A program made the translations under genes and the position numbers. From contig CAMYNC010000208.1 of NCBI GenBank assembly GCA_947259685.1, positions 1 through 5,133 on the forward strand: a stretch of DNA of 5,133 nt. Reading direction: 5' to 3'. The stretch comes from an uncultured Desulfuromonadales bacterium (GTDB taxonomy: Bacteria > Desulfobacterota > Desulfuromonadia > Desulfuromonadales > Geopsychrobacteraceae). The first letter of the stretch is position 1; each line of letters begins with the position of its first letter. The notes under the pieces were generated by a model that saw only the letters and a list, made by a program, of their open reading frames with translations, was not told where the DNA came from and ran no database searches. This document shows positions 1 through 5,133 of this stretch, one piece after another.

Positions 1-104
1 GTCGCGTCGTCGGGGGCGGGGTCCAGCTCCAGGCTGAGCGTCTCGAGCAGGGCCAGCAGCCGCTCGCGCCGCGCCGCGCTCTGCGGGCTCGCGGGAGCGC
101 TCAC
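1..104 (-). CDS. Start of a small gene after the ligase, possibly an acyl carrier protein (partial)
   Basis: A GTG start at 104-102 shares the bases GTGA with the ligase stop (TGA, 103-101), the usual sign of translational coupling. The frame stays open to the window edge for 34 codons. The visible N-terminus is an Ala/Ser/Pro-rich lead, then RRERLLALLETLSLEL, then an acidic Pro/Asp stretch (DPAPDDA). A short amphipathic helix followed by an acidic loop fits helix 1 of an acyl or peptidyl carrier protein, and a carrier protein next to a stand-alone adenylation enzyme would make functional sense, since it would receive the activated acyl group on a phosphopantetheine arm. The diagnostic DSL serine motif would lie outside the window, so the family is an inference. 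The coding call rests on the coupled start, high-GC codon use and the open frame. Confidence 0.6.
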   Translation of the reverse strand, partial: MSAPASPQSAARRERLLALLETLSLELDPAPDDA

Positions 105-1000
105 GCGCCCCGGCCCCGGCGCGGATCGACCGGCTGCAGAGCGGCACACGCCTCGGCCACGTTCGCCCGGTTGACCTTGCCCCGCGAGGTGCGCGGGATC
201 GCGTCGAGCAGGTACCAGCGCACCGGCAGCTTGTGCTGGGCCAGGTGCTTCTCCGTCCAGTCCCAGAGCGCCCGCAGCTGCGCGTCGGAGTCGTCGGCGA
301 GCACCACGGCGATGCCCACGTTCTGGCCGTACAGCTCGTCGTCGAAGCCGAAGGTGCAGACGTCCTGCGCGCCCTCGAAGCGCTCGATCACCGCGTCGAC
401 GTCGCCCGGCTGCACCTTCATGCCCCCCTTGTTGATCTCCTCGCGCACCCGGCCGCGCAGGTAGAGGACGCCCCGCTCGTCGAGCGCACCCACGTCGCCG
501 GTCATGAACCAGCCCTGGCTCACCACCTCGCGGGTGAGGTCGTCGCGCTCGAAGTAGCCCTTCATGAGCGCCGGCGTGTTGAGCCAGACGTAGCCCTCCT
601 CGCCCGGCGCGCACTCCTCGGCCAGGCCGGGGGGCGTCGCCGTGTCGGGGCTCTTCAGGATCTTCATCACCGCGCCCCAGGGGTGGCCGATCAGGCCGTC
701 CTCGGGCGTGAAGTCGGCGACGGTGGTGCCGGCCACCCAGCTGCCGGTCTCGGTGATGCCGTAGGCGTTCAGGACCTGCTCGGTGCCCGTCCAGGTCTGG
801 ATGTCGCGCCACATGAACGCGGTCAGGGGCGCCGAGCCGCAGGAGACGCGCTCGAGCGTGCCCCGCGCCGGAGGACGCGCGGTCCGCAGCGCCACGCGCC
901 AGACGGTGGGGACCGAGGACAGGAACGTGATGCCGTGCTCGTCGATCAGCGAGCCGAGGCGCGTGAGCAGGTCGGCCTGGAAGGGGGGCACGATGTGCCG
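101..1000 (-). CDS. Adenylate-forming acyl-CoA/acyl-AMP ligase, C-terminal part (5'-truncated)
   Basis: This is the C-terminal ~300 residues of an ANL-superfamily enzyme, which activates a carboxylic acid with ATP to an acyl-adenylate and passes it to CoA or a carrier protein. Counting from the GTG at 991-989, motifs appear in order: A5 NAYGITET (75-82), A6 around GEEGYVWLNTPALMKGYF (130-147), A7 GWFMTGD (160-166), A8 hinge RGRVREEINKGG (179-190) and A10 PRTSRGKVNR (266-275) with the adenylation lysine at 272. The ATP-binding P-loop (A3) and everything before it are missing; full-length relatives have roughly 500 or more residues. The frame runs past 1000 to a stop at 1033-1031, but ligase-like sequence ends near 990-1000, where base composition changes abruptly, so the GTG is probably an internal codon (HIVPPFQ). 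The substrate cannot be told. The overlapping downstream gene suggests a biosynthetic operon in which the acyl group may go to a carrier protein. As it stands the gene would not make a working enzyme. Confidence 0.88.
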   Translation of the reverse strand, partial: RHIVPPFQADLLTRLGSLIDEHGITFLSSVPTVWRVALRTARPPARGTLERVSCGSAPLTAFMWRDIQTWTGTEQVLNAYGITETGSWVAGTTVADFTPEDGLIGHPWGAVMKILKSPDTATPPGLAEECAPGEEGYVWLNTPALMKGYFERDDLTREVVSQGWFMTGDVGALDERGVLYLRGRVREEINKGGMKVQPGDVDAVIERFEGAQDVCTFGFDDELYGQNVGIAVVLADDSDAQLRALWDWTEKHLAQHKLPVRWYLLDAIPRTSRGKVNRANVAEACAALQPVDPRRGRGA

Positions 1001-1207
1001 ATCTCCAAAATTATCAGCCGGTATACTCGTTCAATCGCAAACTGCTCTGTCGCTGCTACACTAGCAGACCGTACGTATATCTATGACAATTCCGTTGATT
1101 ATGCAGAACCGGAATTGATGTTTAGGGCCGTTAACGGAAGGATAAAAAAAGTTTATTGTGAAATACATGAATGGGCACAGGACATTTTCAGTTCTCTCAC
1201 GCCGTAA
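983..1207 (+). pseudogene. Zeta-toxin-family kinase, C-terminal fragment (5' end lost at the join)
   Basis: The frame ending at TAA 1205-1207 reads GGHDVPISKIISRYTRSIAN, then ADRTYIYDNS, then a tail with AEPELMFR and EIHEWAQDI. From memory of the family, this matches the end of zeta-toxin / predicted ABC-type ATPase proteins: a GGHDVP motif, an RYxRSL-type helix, and an ADRxYxYDNS strand. Zeta toxins are P-loop kinases that phosphorylate UDP-N-acetylglucosamine and poison wall synthesis. Only about 74 residues remain. The Walker A lysine and catalytic aspartate lie in the lost N-terminal part, so this fragment cannot be active. The open frame continues leftward to 233, but there it is only the antisense of the ligase. 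The stop is six bases before the tnpA ATG, so the intact gene probably sat just upstream of tnpA in one transcript, as a passenger of the transposon. A PhoH-like or other P-loop kinase remains possible. Confidence 0.72.
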
Positions 1208-1213
1208 GCAGAC

Positions 1214-4186
1214 ATGAGACATTTCTGGACAGAGGAAGAATTAACTGAGCATTTCACCCTCACTCACGAGGAGCATGAACTGCTCAAAGGTAAACATGAA
1301 GAAACAAAGCTCGGTTTTGCCGTTCTTCTTAAGTTTTTTCAATATGAAGGTAGATTTCCTACCAAGCACCAAGAAGTACCAAAAGCGGTCATCGCCCATA
1401 TTGCATCACAGATAAATGTTGATGCGTCAGCGTTGTCCAATTATCGCTGGCAAGGGAGGTCTATCAAAAGACATAGAAGTAAAATTAGAGAGTTGCTGGG
1501 GTTTAAGAAATGGAGCAATCAATATTCTGCTGCGTTGTCAGAATGGCTTGTCAATGATTCCTTACCTGACTACTTTCAACTTGATCAGCTGAAAGAAAAG
1601 GCCATTAACCATCTTCGAGGTCTCAAAGTTTCACCTCCTACACCGATCATTCTCGATCGTCTGCTCAACTCTGCATTCAGCCAGTGGGAAAGCATTTTTT
1701 TTCATTCCGTTACAGCTGGGTTACCGGAAAAATCCAAAATAGAAATGGATTCTCTGCTCCAGCGTATTGATTCACAGGGAGATCCAGAAGGTGGTGAGGA
1801 AGGAGAAGAGAAAACTACTTTCCGTGAAATAAAAGCAGACGCGGGCAATGTTTCTCTTCAAAGTATAATTGACGAATCAACCAGGCTTGAATGCATCCGA
1901 CAGGTCGAAATCCCACCTCAACTTTTTAAAGATATTCCAAGCAAACTTCTCATCCGGTATAGAGATCGGGCAATCACCGAGCCTGCAAGAAAAGTACGGA
2001 GACATCCACCTCACATACGGTACAGTCTTTTAGCCGTTTTCCTGCATTCGAGAAAGTATGAGATTACGGATAACCTTACCGATCTGCTTATCCAGACTGT
2101 CCATCGCATTAAAGCAAGGACGGAGAAAAAAATTACCACTGAGCTGGTCAAAGAGATTAAAAAGGTAAGGGGGAAAGATGAAATTCTTTTCAAGATGGCC
2201 ACCGCAGCGTGTACGCAACCGGATGCAACAGTGAAAGACGCCATATTTCCCGCTGTAGGAGAAAGAACCCTGCAAAATATTGTTCAGGAATATAAATACA
2301 GTGGTTCTGCTTATAAGCTGCGTGTCAACAGCAGAATGCGCCTGTCCTATCGTAGCTATTACCGACGCATGCTCCCGAACTTTATTGATGTCCTAGAATT
2401 TCGTTCTAATAATCAAGTACATCAGCCGATCATTGCAGCGGCCAACACGTTAAAAAAATATTCGAAAAGTCAACTTCAATATTATCCTGTCGAAGAAGAC
2501 ATCCCCACGGATGGAATTGTACCGGCGACATGGAGGGAGCTGGTTTTTGAAACAAATAGCAAAGGGCACCAAAAAATAAATAGAATAGCTTACGAGTTAT
2601 GTGTTTTTAGAGCACTGAGAGAAAAACTCAGGTGCAAGGAAATTTGGGTAGTCGGAGCTGACCGTTATCGAAACCCAGACGAGGATGTTCCTCAGGACTT
2701 TGAAGAGAAACGTACCGTTTATTACAAAAAACTCGGGCAACCGGAAAACGAACAAACCTTCGCCCTAAAAGTTCAAAATAAAATGGCCGATTCCCTGGGC
2801 ATGCTTGACAAAGGACTCCCTGGCAACTCCGAGGTTGAGATCCTCAAGAAAAATAACGGTTGGATAAAACTCACCCAGTATGAAGCACAAGCAGAGCCGA
2901 AAAATTTGCTCCGCTTAAAATCAGCGATTAGCAATCGCTGGAACATAGTTAACCTTTTAGATGTATTAAAAGAAACTGACTTGCGAGTTCACTTTACCCG
3001 CCACTTTAAAAGTGTTGCCCAAAGAGAAACCCTTACCAGAGAGGTTTTACAAAAACGCCTTCTCTTATGCCTATATGCCCTTGGGACGAATACCGGAATT
3101 AAGCGTATCAGCTCAGGAGATCATGGAGAAAAGTACGCCGACCTGATGTACGTCCAGCGCCGTTTCATAACCAAGGAGTACTTACGGCAGGCTATAGCCG
3201 GAGTTGTAAACGAAGTTCTTGCAACCCGTCTCCCTCATTTCTGGGGTGAAGCAACAACAGCATGCGCGTCAGACTCAAAGCATTTCGCAGCCTGGGATCA
3301 AAATCTTATCAGTGAATGGCACAATAGGTATAGAGGCCGAGGTGTAATGATCTACTGGCATGTTGAGAGGAAGGCTTCATGTATCTATTCCCAGTTGAAA
3401 AATTGTTCTTCCTCTGAGGTTGCGGCCATGATGGAAGGCGTGATTCGCCACATCACAGAGATGGAGGTGGAGAAGCAGTATGTGGATACCCACGGTCAGA
3501 GTTATGTGGCATTCGCTTTTTGCTATTTACTCGGCTTTAAACTGCTTCCCCGGCTCAAAGGTATTCACTCCAAAAAGTTATATAGACCATTTTCAGGACA
3601 ATCAGGTTTAAACAGCAACCTACATCCTGTTTTGTCTCGCCTTATCAACTGGGAGCTGATCCGACAGCAATATGATCAAATGATCAAGTTCACCACCGCG
3701 ATTAAAATGGGTACAGCGGACACAGAATCTATTCTCCGAAGATTTACCAGGGACAACTTAAAACATCCAACCTACCAAGCACTCTTAGAGCTTGGTAAGG
3801 CCGTTAGAACCATCTTTCTCTGCAATTATCTTCATTCGAAAGACCTGCGAACAGAAATTCAGGAAGGTCTCAATGTTATTGAGCTCTGGAATGAAGTGAA
3901 TGACTTTATCTTTTTTGCCAAAGGGGGGGAATTCGCCACAAACAGGAAAGGAAATCAAGAGTTGGGGATGTTGTCACTACAGCTGCTTCAGAATTGCCTG
4001 GTCTATATTAATACACTGATGATCCAGCAAACACTGAGTGACCCGGGAATGATGAAAATCATGAAACCCGAGGACTTGCGTGGGCTGACTCCGTTGATTT
4101 TTTACCATATAAACCCATATGGCTCATTCAACCTGGACATGAAGAGCAGACTTCCCATTGATACAGGTTACAGGGAGGCGGCATAA
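1214..4186 (+). CDS. tnpA: Tn3-family transposase TnpA
   Basis: A complete 990-residue DDE transposase, the normal length for Tn3-family TnpA (about 960-1010). It binds the 38-bp terminal repeats and drives replicative transposition, giving cointegrates. Residues 1 to about 165 form the DUF4158-type DNA-binding region ([17 protein letters not shown] is typical). The catalytic domain spans about 580-975. The acidic triad is visible as Asp687 (ASDSKHF), Asp758 (YVDTHGQS) and Glu890 (GLNVIELWN); the spacings of 71 and 132 residues agree with the 72 and 130 I recall for Tn4430. The end, [18 protein letters not shown], matches the family C-terminus. ATG 1214 gives the expected N-terminus but has no good Shine-Dalgarno; it lies six bases after the zeta-fragment stop, so coupled translation is likely. 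The stop TAA overlaps the recombinase ATG by one base. A run of seven Gs just after Glu890 (3923-3929) leaves the frame intact. Confidence 0.97.
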   Translation: MRHFWTEEELTEHFTLTHEEHELLKGKHEETKLGFAVLLKFFQYEGRFPTKHQEVPKAVIAHIASQINVDASALSNYRWQGRSIKRHRSKIRELLGFKKWSNQYSAALSEWLVNDSLPDYFQLDQLKEKAINHLRGLKVSPPTPIILDRLLNSAFSQWESIFFHSVTAGLPEKSKIEMDSLLQRIDSQGDPEGGEEGEEKTTFREIKADAGNVSLQSIIDESTRLECIRQVEIPPQLFKDIPSKLLIRYRDRAITEPARKVRRHPPHIRYSLLAVFLHSRKYEITDNLTDLLIQTVHRIKARTEKKITTELVKEIKKVRGKDEILFKMATAACTQPDATVKDAIFPAVGERTLQNIVQEYKYSGSAYKLRVNSRMRLSYRSYYRRMLPNFIDVLEFRSNNQVHQPIIAAANTLKKYSKSQLQYYPVEEDIPTDGIVPATWRELVFETNSKGHQKINRIAYELCVFRALREKLRCKEIWVVGADRYRNPDEDVPQDFEEKRTVYYKKLGQPENEQTFALKVQNKMADSLGMLDKGLPGNSEVEILKKNNGWIKLTQYEAQAEPKNLLRLKSAISNRWNIVNLLDVLKETDLRVHFTRHFKSVAQRETLTREVLQKRLLLCLYALGTNTGIKRISSGDHGEKYADLMYVQRRFITKEYLRQAIAGVVNEVLATRLPHFWGEATTACASDSKHFAAWDQNLISEWHNRYRGRGVMIYWHVERKASCIYSQLKNCSSSEVAAMMEGVIRHITEMEVEKQYVDTHGQSYVAFAFCYLLGFKLLPRLKGIHSKKLYRPFSGQSGLNSNLHPVLSRLINWELIRQQYDQMIKFTTAIKMGTADTESILRRFTRDNLKHPTYQALLELGKAVRTIFLCNYLHSKDLRTEIQEGLNVIELWNEVNDFIFFAKGGEFATNRKGNQELGMLSLQLLQNCLVYINTLMIQQTLSDPGMMKIMKPEDLRGLTPLIFYHINPYGSFNLDMKSRLPIDTGYREAA
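4172..4178 (+). promoter_or_regulatory. Shine-Dalgarno of the recombinase gene
   Basis: AGGGAGG lies inside the last codons of tnpA, seven bases before the ATG at 4186. It is strong and well spaced and fixes that ATG as the recombinase start. By contrast tnpA has no recognisable site, so the recombinase may be made at least as efficiently as the transposase from the same message. Confidence 0.75.
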
Positions 4187-4896
4187 TGAATGATATCAAA
4201 CGAACCTCTGCCAAAATAAAGGCCAAGGAGCTTGCCAGACATCTCCGTTCAGAGCGGCCAGACTATAATTATTTAAAATCCGTTTTTCGCCATCTTAGAG
4301 AAGAACTGGAAGTGCCGGTTACGCGGAAACCAAAAAGGCTTCCTGACGTCCCTACAGACGATGAGATTTCACGTTATTACAAAGCGGTATGGAAAGCGCA
4401 GAATTTTCAAGATATGGTGATTATCAAAACCTTGCTTTATACCGGTGTTAGGGTCAGTGAGCTTGTTAATATCCGTTTAGAAGATATCAATTATGACCAT
4501 TGTCAAATCAGGATTAATGAAGGCAAGGGGAAGAAGGATCGAATGGTTCCTTTTCCCGAATCATTCCGAGAAGTACTGGCAATGCATGCAGCAAAAATGC
4601 GTGAAAAGAATGCGAGTTATCTTTTTGAGTCATCTTGGAAAAAGAAATATACGGATCGTGGGGTAAGAAAGATATTGGCCAAGTATAGCCGAGAGGCAGG
4701 GATGCCACGAAATATTTCACCTCATAAACTCAGGCATTTTCTAATGACCTGGTTAAAAAAACAGGGAATTGATGACTCTCTTATTCAACCCTATTCCGGT
4801 CATGCGACAAGGCAATCCCTGGAAATTTATTCAAAACTTACAATAAAAGAAGCCCAGGAGGAGTATAACCGTGTGATAAATCAGTTTCCGGTCTAA
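4186..4896 (+). CDS. Tyrosine recombinase, probable TnpI-type cointegrate resolvase
   Basis: A 236-residue tyrosine recombinase with the full active site: Arg89 (TGVRVSEL), Lys114 or Lys116 on the beta hairpin (EGKGKKDR), His180 and Arg183 (SPHKLRH), His206 (SGH) and the nucleophile Tyr215 (SLEIYSKL). It would cut and rejoin DNA through a 3'-phosphotyrosine. Only about 50 residues precede the catalytic domain, so the usual SAM-like core-binding domain of about 80-100 residues is much reduced; TnpI of Tn4430 is nearer 284 residues by memory. The ATG overlaps the tnpA TAA (TAATG) and has a strong Shine-Dalgarno, so the two genes form one operon. By position it most likely resolves cointegrates made by TnpA, the job done by serine resolvases in other Tn3 elements. 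An unrelated integrase captured by the transposon is less likely given the overlap. The role is inference; the fold and active site are seen. Confidence 0.92.
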   Translation: MNDIKRTSAKIKAKELARHLRSERPDYNYLKSVFRHLREELEVPVTRKPKRLPDVPTDDEISRYYKAVWKAQNFQDMVIIKTLLYTGVRVSELVNIRLEDINYDHCQIRINEGKGKKDRMVPFPESFREVLAMHAAKMREKNASYLFESSWKKKYTDRGVRKILAKYSREAGMPRNISPHKLRHFLMTWLKKQGIDDSLIQPYSGHATRQSLEIYSKLTIKEAQEEYNRVINQFPV

Positions 4897-4928
4897 AGTT
4901 CTAATATTTTTTTGGAGTAGAACTTTTT
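4895..4928 (+). terminator. Weak hairpin with T-run after the recombinase gene (possible terminator)
   Basis: A perfect 9-bp inverted repeat, aaagttcta (4895-4903) and tagaacttt (4918-4926), overlaps the recombinase stop codon and runs into five Ts (4924-4928). The position suits an intrinsic terminator of the tnpA-recombinase operon. The stem has only two G/C pairs and the loop is 14 bases, so it would be weak; it could instead be a binding site for the recombinase. Confidence 0.35.
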
Positions 4929-4949
4929 GGAAAGGATCAAACTCGTACT

Positions 4950-4999
4950 GTTTGTAAAAATGTTGATTTTTTGTATATAGATATCAATAGTTTGTAAAA
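4950..4999 (+). repeat. Two direct repeats of GTTTGTAAAA, 40 bp apart
   Basis: GTTTGTAAAA occurs at 4950-4959 and again at 4990-4999, exactly 40 bp (about four helical turns) apart. The pair is flanked by an inverted pair, tcaaact at 4937-4943 and agtttga at 4999-5005, and a shorter one, ttgat 4963-4967 and atcaa 4983-4987, lies between the two copies. The repeats lie in the non-coding tail between the recombinase gene and the presumed transposon end, a reasonable place for recombinase binding sites. AT-rich DNA yields short repeats by chance, so the functional reading is tentative. Confidence 0.4.
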
Positions 5000-5014
5000 G
5001 TTTGACACCATATG

Positions 5015-5052
5015 GTAGCTACGCTACTTTTAGGCCATATATGCTGATCCCC
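5015..5052 (-). repeat. Candidate right terminal inverted repeat of the Tn3-family transposon
   Basis: Read on the minus strand from 5052 inward, this stretch starts GGGGATCAGC, has an A-run at positions 22-25 and ends CGTAGCTAC. Classical Tn3-family ends are 38 bp, start with GGGG, have an A-rich centre and finish near ACGCTAAG (Tn501 ends CGTACGCTAAG by memory). The outer GGGG and A-run align without gaps; the inner end needs a one-base gap. The left partner is not in the window, so the pairing cannot be tested here. The stretch also contains gtagctac (5015-5022), and atatgg 5010-5015 pairs with ccatat 5035-5040. If correct, the element ends at 5052. Confidence 0.5.
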
Positions 5053-5133
5053 AAGCTCGAACTCCAGCACTCTCAAACGTACCAAGTGTGCAAGCCAGCT
5101 TTCTTCCACCGTATCCGGTTCTTCCTTGAATCA
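5053..5133. other. Unidentified DNA beyond the presumed transposon end
   Basis: These 81 bases are of intermediate GC content. A plus-strand frame from ATG 5041 is open to the window edge (31 codons, MLIPKLELQHSQ...), but that ATG would lie within the presumed terminal repeat and has no ribosome site. A minus-strand frame reading EEPDTVEESWLAHL looks protein-like but has a stop at the very edge (5133-5131). I recognise no family in any frame. Nothing resembles the missing first half of the ligase. Confidence 0.35.

Noticed and set aside
233..982. Long plus-strand open frame continuous with the zeta fragment
   Set aside because: It is the antisense of the ligase, stays open because of high GC, and has Arg/Ala/His-rich shadow composition. 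Only the part from about 983 resembles a protein family.
983..1003. The join as the transposon's left terminal repeat
   Set aside because: It falls inside zeta coding sequence, and there is no outward GGGG with an ACGCTAAG-like inner end. The G run at 983-988 is explained by the two Gly codons of GGHDVP or by the Pro codons of the ligase.
171..1064. Other plus-strand open frames at 171-464 and 783-1064
   Set aside because: Both overlap the ligase on the opposite strand, show no motifs, and the second crosses the join.
2011..2275. Two minus-strand open frames inside tnpA
   Set aside because: Antisense to conserved transposase sequence, with no recognisable domain or ribosome site.
3918..3931. 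Run of As then seven Gs in tnpA as a programmed frameshift site
   Set aside because: The zero frame continues intact to the normal C-terminus, so no frameshift is needed; I see no alternative product of note.
4514..4720. Minus-strand open frame of 68 codons inside the recombinase gene
   Set aside because: Antisense to the recombinase coding sequence, with no supporting signal.
1..5133. CRISPR arrays, tRNA or rRNA genes
   Set aside because: No regularly spaced repeats and no recognisable tRNA or rRNA sequence on either strand by eye.

Overview
The window joins two unrelated pieces of DNA. Bases 1 to about 990 are very GC-rich (about 72% in a 60-base sample, counted by hand). They carry the end of a minus-strand operon: a 5'-truncated adenylate-forming (acyl-CoA/acyl-AMP) ligase, and the first 34 codons of a second gene that overlaps it by four bases and may be an acyl carrier protein. 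The base composition would suit an actinobacterium, a myxobacterium or another high-GC proteobacterium; the sequence alone does not decide.

From about base 990 to at least 5052 the DNA is much more AT-rich (about 38% GC in a sample from the transposase gene). It is the right-hand part of a Tn3-family transposon. In order on the plus strand it holds the last ~74 codons of a zeta-toxin-like kinase gene, an intact 990-residue Tn3-family transposase (tnpA) with its DDE triad in place, and a 236-residue tyrosine recombinase whose start overlaps the tnpA stop. A non-coding tail follows, with a weak hairpin, a pair of 10-bp direct repeats exactly 40 bp apart, and a candidate 38-bp Tn3-type terminal inverted repeat at 5015-5052. 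The last 81 bases may be target DNA; I cannot identify them.

The transposase would carry out replicative transposition and form cointegrates. The recombinase is the likely resolvase, in the manner of TnpI of Tn4430-type elements. The zeta-like gene would be a toxin-antitoxin passenger, but its ATP-binding half and any antitoxin are missing here. The left end of the transposon is absent: the join cuts both the ligase and the zeta gene inside coding sequence. The DNA after the right end does not look like the missing half of the ligase, so this is not a simple insertion into the ligase gene. It is either a deletion/rearrangement or a chimeric assembly. I see no CRISPR array, tRNA or rRNA, and no clearly new system; the points most worth checking are the join, the toxin-tnpA-recombinase layout and the right-end repeats.
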